64,000 bases of DNA from Ovis canadensis (GCF_042477335.2 NC_091255.1:17462501-17526500), one strand, 5' to 3'. Shown: positions 23,838 through 35,825, counted from the first letter of the stretch. Program-made: numbers and translations. The notes: generated by a model not told the origin, from the letters alone.

Positions 23838-24420
23838 GAATGTTGAGTTTTAAGCCAACATTTTAGATTCTATTTGTTTATTTGTGCTTTTATTTCCCTT
23901 ATTTTAAGAGATGCATTCAAAAAAATATTGTGGCATTTATGTGAAAGAGTACCTGCCTATGTTATAGTATATGGTTTACATTTAGGTCTTTAATCCATTT
24001 TGAATTTATTTTTGTGTATTGTGTGACAGAATATTCTAATTTCATTCTTTTCCATGTAGCTGTTCAGTTTTCCCAGCACCAATTATTGAAGAGCCTGTCT
24101 TTTTCCATTGTGCATACTTGCCTCCTTTGTTGGAAATTGATTGACCTTAAATGCATTGGTTTGTTCCTGGCTATCCATGCTGTTCCATTGATCTATGTGT
24201 CTGTTTTTGTGCCAGTACCATTTCTATATTTTTGTAGTATACTCTGAAGTCAGGATGCATAATTCTCGTTCTCAAGATTGTATTGGCTACCAGTGGTCTT
24301 TTTCACTCCCTACAAATTTTTAAATTATTTGTTCTAGGTCTGTGAAAAATACCACTGGCATTTTAATAGAGATTGCATTGAATCTAGGTTGCCTTGCAGG
24401 GTATGGTCAAATAGTAATTC
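23838..24420 (-). mobile_element. End of the older BovB (to 23862) and right part of the interrupted L1
   Basis: After about 25 bp of BovB, antisense L1 ORF2/spacer sequence resumes ('ccattttgaatttatttttg', 'tccattgatctatgtgtctg') and runs to about 24420, where duplication unit B begins. Confidence 0.8.
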
Positions 24421-25090
24421 TCAAAGACTTAGAAAGTTTTTAACAACTCCCATTGTTCCCTCGTCCCCAGCAGGACTCATTCCATCTCTGCTTCCTGTGC
24501 CCAGTCCAACAATTTCTCCCTGAGGATGCACACTCTTCCCCAGGGTCATGCCCAGTAGTCGTGTGTGTGAGGGATGGGCAGAGATCAGGAAGCTGTGAAG
24601 CTGCATAGAGAGGACCTTCCAGAAAGATGTAAGATCTCAAGTCTCTTTTGCATTTGGGCTGTAGGAAGGTGAGAGCCTGAAGATTTCCACATCTGCCGAT
24701 ACGTCAGTGGTAATTAGGTTCTTTAAACACCTACTAGAGGCTGGAGAGAAAAAACAAGTGATAGACTTGATGGTACCAAGTTTAAAGTTGGAGGAGAGCC
24801 TTGGGAAGTAACTGGGGTGAATATGCTTTCAAAATAATTGCTTCTGTTTGCATGTAAAACCCATTAAGTTTAGTAAGCACGTATAGATCTGACCTTGTGA
24901 GACAGGGAACAGAAGATAAGGAAATTCAGTTTAAAAATCCTTACATAGTCAGTTGCCCACTTACTACATTAACTTGACAATATTTGCAGAGCATGTGCTG
25001 TATCAGAGTTGCTGTTCCAAATTGCAATGTAGGGAATAGAGGAGGGAAGCTGGAAAAAAAAAAAAAGAACGATGGTAAACCTATAACAGA

Positions 25091-25195
25091 GGTCAGTTCA
25101 GTTCAGTTCAGTCGCTCAGTCGTCTCTGACTCTTTGCGACCCCATGGACTGCAGCACACCAGGCTTCCCTGTCCATCACCAACTCCCGGAGAGGA
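25091..25195 (-). mobile_element. BovB 3' tail, about 105 bp
   Basis: The (CAGTT)n-like end and 'gcgaccccatggactgcagc' through 'ccaactcccgga' form a very short 5'-truncated BovB insertion. Flanking 'gaggt' repeats may be the target duplication. Confidence 0.85.
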
Positions 25196-26317
25196 GGTAA
25201 CAGGGGTAAATCCAAAATATTATAATATTATAAGATTTATTATAAGATCTGAATAACAGAGGTAAATTCAAAATATTATAAGAATTCAGAGAAATGGGAA
25301 TTTGTTCTGCATGGGAGAAATGGTGACAGCAGAGACAGAGAGGGTGATGTGTAAGTGGGGCTTTTCCAAGCTTTCGAAGGTATGAACAGAATTCCAGGAA
25401 ATAAACCTGGAAATAAAAAAAATATGTGGCATGTTTAAGACTATAATCCATTAAAGAACTAGTGGCTCAGCCGAGGCACAGATGCTGACTTGAAACACAG
25501 AAGGAGGTTGCGTCCTGCAGCCGGATATGACGTGCTTAAGTAGCATGCACATGTGTATTTGTTTCTACCCTGACTTGATCCACAAAGTATTGGATCCACA
25601 AAGCCTAAAAGGCTCCGGTGGAATCACTACAAGAATAGATACGAGAGGGGACAGTGATCAGATCAGTGTTTAGAAAGGTCTCATGGACAAGCTATGTAGA
25701 AGGTGAACTGGAGTGAAAGAAGATGAAAGTGAAAAATAAGAAGGCAGTGATCGCTAATGGATAATGGAATGAGGGAGGTCGGGGTGGGAGCTAAGTGCAA
25801 GCAGGGGCTGGGGAGGGTGCTTACCTCACCTGTCACCTCTGTCTCTAACCCTGAGTCCTTTTTCATCTTAAGTCCCATTCACCTCCCCCCACCCCCCCGC
25901 ACTGCCCACATCACCTCTCCATTTCTCTTCTAGTCCTCCATTTTCCTCTCTTGTAATTTCCTTCCTCCCTTTAATTCTCTATGTATTTCCATTTCTTTCC
26001 AACATTCTCTTCCTCTTCTACCCTTGGATTCAATATCATCTTCTAAAACTGCTGTTCTTTCAGAAGAACTCTAAGTCTAATATATTCATCTATTTCTTCA
26101 CTAATGTTGTTACCCCTATGCCTCTTGTCTCCATCTATGACCTGGGGAGCTTCACCAAGCAAGGGGCCACCTACTGTGGAGGATGGAAAGAAATGGAATG
26201 TCCCAGGTGTCCAGCTGTGACCGGAGGCTATTCTGCACGGATCTGCACACACAGTAGTTTTCACCCACTCAGCAGTTAACATCAGGTATTTATTAAGTAC
26301 TAACTATGAGCAACAGA

Positions 26318-26585
26318 GAAGGCAAGGGCACCCCACTCCAGTACTCTTGCCTGGAAAATCCATGGATGGAAGAGCCTGGAAGGCTGCAGTCCATGGGGTC
26401 ACTAAGAGTCGGACAGACTGAGTGACTTCACTTTCACTTTTCGCTTTCATGCATTGGAGAAGGAAATGGCAACCCACTCCAGTGTTCTTGCCTGGAGAAT
26501 CCCAGGGACAGAGGAGCCTGGTGGGCTGCTGTCTATGGGGTCGCACAGAGTCGGACATGACTGAAGCAACTTAGCAGCAGGAGCA
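26318..26585 (+). mobile_element. Two tandem Bov-tA SINE bodies
   Basis: Two headless Bov-tA bodies lie in series, 26318-26450 and 26454-26585, each with 'ccactccagt...cttgcctgga' and a 'gtcggacatgactga'-like end; the second ends in a (GCAGCA)-like stretch. Confidence 0.85.
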
Positions 26586-26881
26586 GCAACTATGAGCAAG
26601 CCCCAAGGAAGGGCACAGAAGGGCACAAATAAATTGTGACTCAAGACCTATGTCTGTAGCACATTATGAATTGGAGAAGAAAAGGGGGACACATGAGAAG
26701 TTCATTAACATTATGATGTGTTAACTATTGCATGAAAAATGATTGGTATAAAAATTATATAGAGGCTGGAAGAAGGGAAGATCTTTAGAGTAGGAGAATA
26801 CACAGAGAAGAGTGATTATAATTTAATATTCCAGACACTGTTCTAGGAACCTCATCTCTTACTTTACTTAATCTCCTAGAC

Positions 26882-27071
26882 CAGCAGTCCCCAATCTCTT
26901 AGGCATCAGGGACCTGTATTTGGAAGACAATAATCCCCAGACCGGGAGGAAGGAGATGGTTTCTGGATGACTCAGGCACATCACATCCATTGTACTTTCT
27001 ATTTCTAATTGGATGTTGCTGCTGATCTGACAGGAGGAACCGATCCATAGCCTGGAGGTTGGGGACCCCTG
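26882..27071 (+). mobile_element. Non-autonomous hAT-type DNA transposon with TIRs
   Basis: The left end 'cagcagtccccaa' and the complement of the right end 'ttggggacccctg' match at 11 of 13 bases. Flanking 8-bp copies 'tcctagac' (26874-26881) and 'ccctagac' (27072-27079) match at 7 of 8, the size typical of hAT transposons. It has no coding capacity. Unit A has the uninterrupted site ('cctctagac' near 2945), so this insertion is private to unit B. The sequence resembles a common mammalian hAT-Charlie-related family, but I cannot name the subfamily with certainty. Confidence 0.85.
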
Positions 27072-27480
27072 CCCTAGACTATTTCTACTAAGAAAACAAT
27101 TTTCCTATAGAAGTGGAAACTGAGATTCAGAGAGATCAAGCAACAAGCTCAAGGCCAAGTCTCAAGGAAATAGAGGCTGTGAAATTTGACTGCAGGTCTT
27201 TTGCACCCCAAGTGTCTTCCCACCAGCATATTACACTGAATCTTTGAAAGGCGAGTTATGTGTGCCACTGGATGGCTCTAAGATATCTTAAGAATGTATA
27301 TTCCAGCACCAACTAGTGAACTCTCCAGAGACAAGGCCATGTAATCAGCACCTGGTATTACAATCTGCGCATAAACATCCATTATCTAGACCTGGACAAT
27401 AAAAACACTAAAAGGACAGGTAACAATTTCATGCATCTCTCTCTCTGGTGTGTTTCCTTTAGGTATATGGAGAAGACACA

Positions 27481-28416
27481 ATGGCATCAGGGAACCTCAC
27501 ATGGGTGTCAGAATTTGTCTTCCTGGGGCTCTCCCAGACTCAGGAGCTCCAGCTCTTCTTGTTTCTGCTGTTCCTGCTTGTCTACACCACCACTCTCATG
27601 GGAAACCTCCTCATCATGGTCACAGTGACCTTTGATTCCTGGCTCCAAACACCCATGTATTTTCTGCTCCGAAACTTGGCTGGGTTAGAGCTCAGTTTCT
27701 CCTCAGTCACTGCCCCGAAGATGCTGGCAGACTTCCTCTCTAGGAAGAAGACCATATCCTACCAGGGCTGCATGACCCAGATCTTCTTCTTCCACTTTCT
27801 GGGAGGTGCCATGGTCTTCTTCCTCTCAGTGATGGCCTATGACCGCCTTGTTGCCATCTCCTGGCCCCTCCACTATGTCACCATCATGAACACTCAGGTC
27901 TGTGCTGGACTGGTGGTGGCAAGCTGGGTGGGAGGCTTCATCCACTCCATTTCCCAACTGGCTCTGATGCTCCCACTGCCTTTCTGTGGCCCTAACATCC
28001 TAGATAACTTCTACTGTGATGTTCCACAAGTGCTGAGACTCGCCTGCACTGACACCTCCCTCCTGGAGTTCCTTATCATTTCCAACAGTGGGGTGCTGGT
28101 CCTCATCTGGTTCCTTCTCCTCCTGGTCTCCTACTCAGCCATCCTGGTGATGCTGAGGTCCCATTCAGGGCAGGCGAGGAGGAAAGCAGCTTCCACCTGC
28201 ACCACCCACATCGTTGTGGTGTCTGTGGTGTTTGTCCCAAGCATTTACCTCTATGCCCGGCCCTTCACCTCCTTCTCCCTGGACAAGGCTGTGTCCATTA
28301 GCCAAACTATCATGACCCCCATGCTCAACCCCATGATCTATACCCTGAGGAACCGGGAGATGCAGGCAGCAGTGAAGAGATTAGGGAGGTGCTGGCTGGC
28401 TTACAGAAAGGAGTGA
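27481..28416 (+). CDS. Olfactory receptor, family 4 subfamily D-like (intact)
   Basis: A 311-residue class II olfactory receptor: a seven-TM G-protein-coupled receptor that detects odorants in cilia of olfactory neurons. The single coding exon shows an N-glycosylation site NLT (5-7), 'GN' of TM1 (41-42), 'TPMYFLL' (57-63), the disulphide Cys97, loop cysteines C169, C179 and C189, the TM6 block 'KAASTCTTH' (235-243) and '[12 protein letters not shown]' (280-291). The G-protein-coupling motif reads MAYDRL (118-123) rather than the usual MAYDRY, so Tyr is Leu. A splice acceptor ('tttcctttag') sits about 18 bp before the ATG, as expected for an OR with 5' non-coding exons. The human relatives are OR4D1/OR4D2; which is the orthologue cannot be decided here, so no symbol is given. 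Confidence 0.95.
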   Translation: MASGNLTWVSEFVFLGLSQTQELQLFLFLLFLLVYTTTLMGNLLIMVTVTFDSWLQTPMYFLLRNLAGLELSFSSVTAPKMLADFLSRKKTISYQGCMTQIFFFHFLGGAMVFFLSVMAYDRLVAISWPLHYVTIMNTQVCAGLVVASWVGGFIHSISQLALMLPLPFCGPNILDNFYCDVPQVLRLACTDTSLLEFLIISNSGVLVLIWFLLLLVSYSAILVMLRSHSGQARRKAASTCTTHIVVVSVVFVPSIYLYARPFTSFSLDKAVSISQTIMTPMLNPMIYTLRNREMQAAVKRLGRCWLAYRKE

Positions 28417-28960
28417 CAGCGGGTGGGTCACTTTGGCTTTCTTTTCCATTTATAAGGTAGAGAGAGAGTTGCTGTATGCCTCTTCATAGCTTTGGAAATG
28501 TGAAGTTCATCTTCGAACTTTATAATTTTGAAATTAAGCAACTCAGATTTTTAGGAAAAAGGATAACGTCCTTATTATTTTTGTGTGAAGGTTGATTTGA
28601 ACATTCCTATGACAATAAGATATGTTCTCTTGGAAAGCCACACCCTCCTTTCTCTCTTTTGGACAGTTTCCTCTTAGGATGACAGCATTTCCCCAGAAGA
28701 GAAGTCCTGTTTTCTGCATTTTGACCTCTTTGCCCAATAATCCTTTTGTTCTTTGTTCAGAATGATACAGCGCAGAACTTGGAGACTTAGCCCTAAACTG
28801 GGAGTCTTTGACCCACTATTTAACATACTAGTAACCTGGAATGATCCACCTGGTCTCTCTTGGAGTCATGAATTCTTCCTCACCAAGCTAGCATAAAACA
28901 ATATCTGTCTCATTAATCTCACTTTTGTTAAAGATTCAAATAAAAAAATGTGTAAGATAT

Positions 28961-31080
28961 ATTTTGTAAATCATAGAACCTATGTAAGGATTATTTTATG
29001 GTTATTATTCTGAAACTATTCTTCATCAGTTGAGTAGCGTTTTTGAAGTAGGGCAGCTCTTCCTCAGTGCAGTGAGGGAGGTGTGGAGAGGGTGAGGGCT
29101 GGACTCCAGAGGGCCCATGCAACATGCCCAAGGGTGATATTGAGATTAGAGAGTGACATCAACTGAGGGCTTTGTCTGCAAGACTCTGACTGCTTACAGC
29201 TACTACCCCATCCACCCCAGTCTTCAGACTCAACACTTTTTGCAACAGGAATGGGAAGATCCACTCACTTCCTCATTCGTTAATTTGTATTTGTAAATAT
29301 TCCAGCATCCATTTGGGACTTAAGGCATTACTTTATTCATAGAAAGTGCTCTATGAAGGTTTGTTGATTATCTATCTCTCTATACACTCCTATTCCCCTT
29401 CCTCTTTCCCTCGGTCCCTCCCTACATGATTTCTGCCAGTTTAGCCTTCCTATATCCATCTGAGCCTTTTCCCCCAATTCACTGGTGTGCCTTGCTTCCT
29501 TTTTGCTTGGACTTTCATACCACACACCTGTCATGTCTTTCCTCCACTATCAAACTGGGGCTTTGGGGTCAGGTTATTAGAGTTGGAGAGAAGAAATAGC
29601 TTATGGTTAGAGTTGCAAGGGGCTATGAACCCAATAAATTTAAATAAAAAGAAGCCGTTTATTTTAATGATGTAAAGCTCTCACTGAAATAAGGTGAAGT
29701 CGGGTATTATGGGAATAAACAACTGTCAAGACTGACACAGCTGGTCCTCCTCCCCCCTCCCTCCATTCACCATTCCCTGCCTATGCAGTCACCTATATAT
29801 GGCTCAAACAGGAGCCTCTCCCAAAAAAGCTGAACTTTTCTTTCTGCTTTCACAATCAGCTAGCTCAGTCTCTCTGGATTCAAATTCCAAAGTCTTTTGT
29901 TGAGGTTGGACCATGTATCCCAAGTGGCTGAGGAATGGAGAGGTCATGTGACATAAGCCCATCCCTTGAGCAGGGATTGTGGGTGAGGGTTGTCTCCAAG
30001 AAGGAGCTTGCGGGTGCCAAGTCCCCCAAAGCATGTCTATCATGAAAGAAACAAGCAACACGCCTCTTACATGGCACCATCCAAGAAACTTGTCATGAGT
30101 TATGTCCAGACATCCATGCTTTTATTCATTCATCAGATAAGTATTTACTGTCTACACTTTTCTCCTTCTGTTCTGCTTTGTTCTCTTTGCCCCCTAGGTC
30201 TTTGGGAAAAGCTCCCGAGTCTGTTTTGGCTGAACCAATTAAAGGAAGGACAGGAGCCTGAGGAAGTAGGGCATTCTAAGAGGACAGGTGGCTGCGGCTG
30301 TGGCAGTGGCAGGGGCTGACCCAGGAGGAGCCATCAGCAGTTTCTCAGAGAGCTGGAATGGAGAGAGAGCTACGGGCAGGAGGAGGCAGCTGGACGCCCA
30401 GAGACAATGATGCGACGTCTGCCTGCCGGGACCTCCACCCCTGGCCGTGTCTTCTAACTGCATTGACACTGGGACACACCAAGTACAAGGCAGAGGGTGC
30501 CCATGCAAACCAAAGTGTTTTCTGTTTTCTTGTTGAATTTAAAAACAACAATAAAACTGACTAAAGGTGCTTGTTATAATTACTGTGTTCATGAAACTCT
30601 AAATAATGTCAGCACTAAAATAGTCCTTCCTGTCAGATGGGTTGTTCCTACCACCCTACTCCTCATAAACCCTGTGTGTTTGTGGGTGTATGTTTGCATG
30701 TGTGTGTGTGTGTGTGTGCGCGTGTATGTGTGCATGTGTGTGTGTGAGACAAACAGATGGGGTCCTGAGAATCTGGGGGTAAATTAGAATTAGAGAGGGA
30801 AGATCAAAGGTATTATGAAGAGGAGTGTTAAGTGGTTGAAAGAGGTGATCACATATACTTCTGGACTCTTCAAGGGTGTCAATAAAGCAGGCAAAGGCTT
30901 GGGTGAGGGAAAAGGTTGAGTTGGAGCTTGTCTCCCATGACAGAGAATGTGCCCCAAGATCCCCTGTACAGCTCTCCCAAGAATCTGAACATGGTCCCAT
31001 GGCCTTTGGTTTGACCAGCAGCGTGAACTTGATATAGGAGATAGATGGGCTCCAGGTTAGACATTTACAACTGGCCTCCT
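28961..31080. other. No gene recognised
   Basis: Mostly unique intergenic sequence. Small open frames (for example 29990-30319) have no homology I recognise. The only clear structure is the TG repeat at 30681-30750. Confidence 0.5.
30681..30750 (+). repeat. (TG)n microsatellite, interrupted
   Basis: Alternating TG with TA, CG and CA interruptions over about 70 bp. Confidence 0.95.
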
Positions 31081-31575
31081 ATTTACATTTCATGGGGTAC
31101 AAAGAAGTGGGCTTCAGGCTGGATGCTTAAAACTGTCGGCATTTTCTGAGACAATAGATAGGTGGGCTCCAGTTAAGGCATTTGCAATCAGCCTTCTATT
31201 TGCCCTCCAAAATGGAAGTAACAACAGAAACAGGGTATAATAGGCAGCATTTGTCTCTTGTATATATCTTAAGGTAATAATCATGGCAATGGAAAAGGTA
31301 ATAGCTGTGGCAAGGACAAAGAAGGGAAAACCTTGTTTGAGTGAACGATTAAGAGATCTGCTTCCTCCCTCTTTTGGGACAAGAGAGACACTACACATGC
31401 ACAGAAAGACTCCTTGTGGGTTAAAAGTCAGGGGATAACACCAGACCATGATGAGTCTTGCTTCTCCCAGAAGCCTTCACTTTGAGATCCACCTCGGCTT
31501 AGGTGTGCATGGGCACCCCAAGGGAGGGTCCCAGAGTGGGTCAGTTGTGGGAAAAGAAGCCAGATAATTGGCCTG
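31080..31575 (-). mobile_element. LTR-retroelement-like fragment, left part
   Basis: It resembles 37440-37945 along its length ('gggctccag' blocks, 'agtcttgct...cc' block, 'cttag/ctgag gtgtgca' block), so the two belong to one interspersed family. Orientation and class are uncertain; LTR-like sequence is inferred. A BovB follows directly, and similar LTR-like sequence reappears at 32462. Confidence 0.4.
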
Positions 31576-32460
31576 AGTTCAGTTCAGTTCATTTGCTCAG
31601 TCCAGCTCCACCCCACAGCCTGCAGCACACCAGGCTTCCCTGTCCATCACCAACTCCTGAATCTTGCTCAAACTCATGCCCATTGATTTGGTGATACCAT
31701 CCAACCACCTCATCCTCTGTCGTTTCTTTCTCCTGCCTTCAGTCTTTCCCACATCAGGGTCTTTTCAAATGAGTCAGTTCTTTGCATTAGGTGCTACCAA
31801 TGAATATTCAGGACTGATCTCCTTTAGGATTGACTAGTTGGATCTCCTTGCAGTCCAAGAGACTCTCAAGAGTCCTCTCCAACACTATAGTTCAAAAGCA
31901 TCAAATCTTTAGCACTCAGCTCTCTTTATGGTCCAACTCTCACATCCATATGTGACTACTGGAAAAACCATAGCTTTGACTAGATGGACATTTTTTAGCA
32001 AAATAATGTCTCTGTTTTTTATTATGCTGTTTAGATTTGTATTTGTTTTTCTTCCAAGGAGCAAGAGTCTTTTAATTTCATGGCTGTAGTCAGCATCTGC
32101 AGTGATTTTGGAGCCCAAGAAAATAAAGTTTTTTCATTGTTTCCCCATCTATTTGCCATGAAGTAATGGAACCAGATGCCATGATCTTAGTTTTCTGAAT
32201 GTTGAGTTTTTAGCCAGCTTTTCCACTCTCTCCTTTCACCTTTCTTTCACTCATTAAGAGGCTCTTTAGTTCCTCTTCACTTTCTGCCATAAGGGTGGTG
32301 TCATCTGCATATCTGAGGTTATTGATATTTCTCCCAGCAATCTTGATTCCAGCCTGTTCTTCATCCAGCCCAGTATTTCACATGATATGCTCTGCATAGA
32401 AGCTAAATAAGTAAGGTGACAATATACAGCCTTGACGTACTCCTTTACCAGTTTGGAACC
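31576..32460 (-). mobile_element. BovB LINE, 5'-truncated
   Basis: Antisense BovB 3' end from 'gttcagttcagttcatttgc' to 'cctttaccagtttggaacc'. The frame is decayed (for example 'aaataaagttttttcattg' near 32120 has lost bases). Confidence 0.9.
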
Positions 32461-32461
32461 G

Positions 32462-32700
32462 GGAATACAAACACCTGGAAGAACTGACTTATATAAATGA
32501 CTTAATCGCCTCCTCCCTAGAGGTGATGCCCACACTCTTTCTCTCCTTGCTTCTATCTTAACTAAATAAACCATTTCTCTGTGTGCTCTCCCATTTGTTG
32601 TTGTGCTGTCTCTAATAATAAACTTGTATCTCCATTGACAATTTCTGCCTTCATGATAAATGCATATTTCCCTGGGGGCAAAGATCCAGGGAAAATAGCT
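32462..32700 (+). mobile_element. LTR-like fragment, right part
   Basis: Contains 'aactaaataaaccatttctc' (about 32558), a possible polyadenylation signal region of an old LTR, followed by a U5-like stretch. Its link to 31080-31575 across the BovB is inferred. Confidence 0.35.
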
Positions 32701-32704
32701 TCTA

Positions 32705-32800
32705 GCCTCTAGCCCTTGCTGGTCTGGTGGTTAGCATTCCTGGTTCTCATCCAGGTTACCCAGGTCCAATTACAGGGCTGGGAATTAAGACCTCACTTCA
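32705..32800 (+). repeat. tRNA-Glu-derived SINE head
   Basis: 'ggtctggtggttagcattcc' resembles the A-box half of tRNA-Glu-derived SINEs. A similar piece lies at 38160-38280, again just after LTR-like sequence. Confidence 0.45.
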
Positions 32801-32984
32801 CACCACCGCTCACAGCCACCTTGCTGAGACCGAACTGACAGAGCAGCCACAACGACCAGGAGACCTGCTACTTTGCGCTGGGAACTCTCATGAAGAAAGG
32901 ATGTATTGTTTCCCTGTCTCATCCTCCCCACATCAACACCAGACAGGAGGGGCTGGAAAGAGGAAGAAAGAAGTGTGAAGGACA

Positions 32985-34340
32985 CTTGGTCAACCACGTG
33001 TAAAAGAATGAAACTAGATCACTTTCTAACACCACACACAAAAATAAACTCAAAATGGATCAAAGATCTAAACGTAAGACCAGAAACTAGAAAACTCCTA
33101 GAGGAGAACATGGGCAAAACACTCTCCGACATAAATCACAGCAGGATCCTCTATGATCCACCTCCCAGAATACTGGAAATAAAAGCAAAAATAAACAAAT
33201 GGGATCTAATTAAAAAGCTTCTGCACAACAAAGGAAAATATAAGCAAGGTGAAAAGACAGCCTTCTGAATGGGAGAAAACAATAGCAAATGAAGCAACTG
33301 ACAAACAACTAATCTCAAAAATATACAAGCAACTTATGCAGCTCAATTCCAGAAAAATAAACGACCCAATCAAAAAATGAGCCAAAGAACTAAATAGGCA
33401 TTTATCCAAAGAAGACATACAGATGGCTACCAAACACATGAAAAGATGCTCAACGTCACTCATTATTAGAGAAATACAAATCAAGACCACAGTGAGGTAC
33501 CATTTCACACCAGTCAGAATGGCTGTGATCCAAAAGTCTACAAGCAATAAATGCTGGAGAGGATGTGGAGAAAAGGGAACCCTCTTACACTGTTGGTGGG
33601 AATGCAAACTAGTACAGCCACTATGGACAACAGTGTGGAGATTCCTTTAAAAATTGCAAATAGAACTGCCTTATGACTCAGCAATCCCACTGCTGGGCAT
33701 ACACACCGAGGAAACCAGAATTGAAAGAGACACATGTACCCCAATGTTCATGGCAGCACTGTTTATAATAGCCAGGACATGGAAACAACCTAGATGTCCA
33801 TCAGCAGATGAATGGATAAGAAAGCTGTGGTACATATACACAATGGAGTATTACTCAGCCATTAAAAAGAATACATTTGAATCAGTTCTAATGAGATGGA
33901 TGAAACTGGAGCCTATTATACAGAGTGAAGTAAGCTAGAAAGAAAAACACCAATACAGTATATTGACACATATATATGGAATTTAGAAAGATGGCAATGA
34001 TGACCCTGGATGCGAGCCAGCAAAAGAGACACAGATGTATAGAACAGACTTTTGGACTGTGAGGGAGAGGGAGAGGGTGGGATGGTTTGGGAGAATGGCA
34101 TTGAAACATGTATACTATCATGTAAGAAACGAAGTGCCAGTCTATGTTTGATACAAGATACAGGATGCTTGGGGCTGGTGCACGGGAATGATCCAGAGAG
34201 ATGATATGGGGTGGGAGGTGGGAGGGGGATTCAGGATTGGGAGCTCGTATACACCCGTGGCAGATTCATGTCAATGTATGGCAAAACCAGTACAGTATTG
34301 TAAAGTAAAATAAAGTAAAAATAAAATTTAAAAAAAGTGT
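32985..34340 (+). mobile_element. Ruminant L1, 5'-truncated, 3' end intact
   Basis: Sense L1 ORF2 3' part ('ctcaaaatggatcaaagatc', 'gctggagaggatgtggagaa', 'ctatggacaacagtgtggag'), then the 3' UTR with 'ggagagggagagggtggga' and 'gtaaaataaagtaaaaa', ending in an A-rich tail at about 34336. ORF2 is broken (open pieces 32906-33268, 33423-33650, 33654-33938). Confidence 0.95.
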
Positions 34341-34454
34341 GAAGGACAGATAAGCAATAGAAGTACAAATAAGTAGATAAGCTAATTTCATGGAATAAAA
34401 GCTTTGAAGGAAATGCTTTGGGGTAATGTGACTGGTAGGATGGGCAGCATTATA

Positions 34455-35585
34455 AAATGTGGTCAGGAAAGCACTCTCTGAGGAGGGGATATTTGAGCAA
34501 AGACCTGGACAAAGAAAAGGAGACAGTCAGACAAAGGTCCATGTGATGGGCACGTATTCCAGAAACAGCAAATGCAAAGGTCCTGAGGTAAGAATGAAGT
34601 TGGTGCCCAAAAGAGAAAGAAAGAGGCCAGCATAACTGGAATGTGATGAACCAAGAGGCTTTTGGGAGGAGGTGAAGTCTGAGGTGTTGTGTTAGTTATC
34701 TATCATTGCAGCTAAAAACAAAATAACGTTTTATCTCTCATAGCGTCTGTGGGCCAGGAATTCTGACAGGGCGTGGTGGAGACAGCTCATCTCTGCTTCT
34801 CGAAGTCTTGAACCTCAACTGGAAGACTCAAGGCCAGGGCCGGAATGGCTTGCAGTTTCATCCTCTCGCATTGTCTAGCTGTTGAGGTTGGTGTTGGCTG
34901 GATGCCTAGCTGAGGCTACTGACGAGTCTTCATGTGGCCTGGGGCTACTGTCGCACCAGCAGTAGCAGCTGCTGCTAAGTCGCTTCAGTCGTGTCCGACT
35001 CTGTGCGACCCCATAGACGGCAGCCCACCAGGCTCCCCTGTCCCTGGGATTCTCCAGGCAAGAACACTGGAGTGGGTTGCCATTTCCTTCTCCAGTGCAT
35101 GAAAGTAAAAAGTGAAATGAAGTCACTCAGTCATGTCCGACTCTTAGCGACCCCATGGACTGCAGCCTTCCAGGTTCCTCCGCCTGAGGGATTTTCCAGA
35201 CAAGAGTACTGGAGTGGGGTGCCATTGCCTTCTCTGTCACAGCATGGTAGCTTCCAAAGGACAAGTGTCCTAAGAGAGAGAGAACCATGTGGGAGCTCAG
35301 TTCTTTTTACATCTAACCTCGGAAATCACGCAGCATCACTTCCACCACATTCTATTAGACAGAGTGAACAATCAAGGAAGGGGAATTAGACTCCATTTTT
35401 TGAATGAGGAATATCAAATGATTTGTGGGCATACCTTTAAATTACCAGCAATTGGATAGGAATCAGATCATGAAAGAGTTTTAATTTTATTCTAACTGCA
35501 AGGAAAGTATTAGGAGGGTTTGGGTGTAGAAAGGAGTGGTAGCACTATAAAATTTACATTTTAAATAGGCAATATTGGTTTCTGG
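34455..35585 (+). repeat. Ancient interspersed repeat, interrupted by SINEs
   Basis: 'gaaagcactctctgaggagg' through 'aaatgcaaaggtcctgaggt' and 'gaggccagcataactggaat' belong to a widespread old mammalian repeat whose class I cannot name safely. Part of the same family occurs in an MKS1 intron (59300-60790). Positions 34690-34960 hold another old repeat ('gtgttagttatctatcattg'). Confidence 0.4.
34967..35240 (-). mobile_element. Two tandem Bov-tA SINE bodies
   Basis: Antisense short-form SINE (34967-35100) followed by a second body (35112-35240), each with 'tgtccgactc' and 'tactggagtggggtgccatt'-type sequence. Confidence 0.88.
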
Positions 35586-35676
35586 GCAGAGGATGGTGAC
35601 AGGGTCAAACCTGGTGGAGTGGATTAAGAACTTGACTTGGATTCAAATTCAAGTTCCTACACTAATCAGCTGTTCA

Positions 35677-35825
35677 TTTCAGTCACCCAGTCGTGCCCGA
35701 CTCTTTGCGATTCCATGGACTGCAGCACGCCAGGCCTCCCTGTCCATCACCAACTCCTGGAGTTTGCTCAAACTCATGTCCATCGAGTCAGTGATGCCAT
35801 CCAACCATCTCATCCTCTGTCATCT
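35677..35825 (-). mobile_element. BovB 3' tail fragment
   Basis: 'ttcagtcacccagtcgtgcc' through 'caaccatctcatcctctgtc' is about 150 bp of antisense BovB 3' end. Confidence 0.88.

Larger units (their letters stand above)
24425..28960 (+). repeat. Segmental duplication, unit B (intact OR4D copy)
   Basis: Partner of 75-5060. Insertions private to this copy are a BovB tail (25091-25195), a SINE pair (26318-26585) and a hAT element (26882-27071). The shared block ends near 28960 ('caaataaaaaaatg' region), matching about 5060 in unit A. Confidence 0.75.

Noticed and set aside
31114-31449. 111-codon minus-strand frame with hydrophobic stretches, resembling an envelope tail
   Set aside because: No retroviral motif is identifiable; the related locus at 37440 has no matching frame, so it is treated as part of an LTR-like repeat.
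32705-32800. Possible tRNA-Glu gene
   Set aside because: The acceptor stem cannot pair and the B box is degraded; it is a tRNA-derived SINE head.
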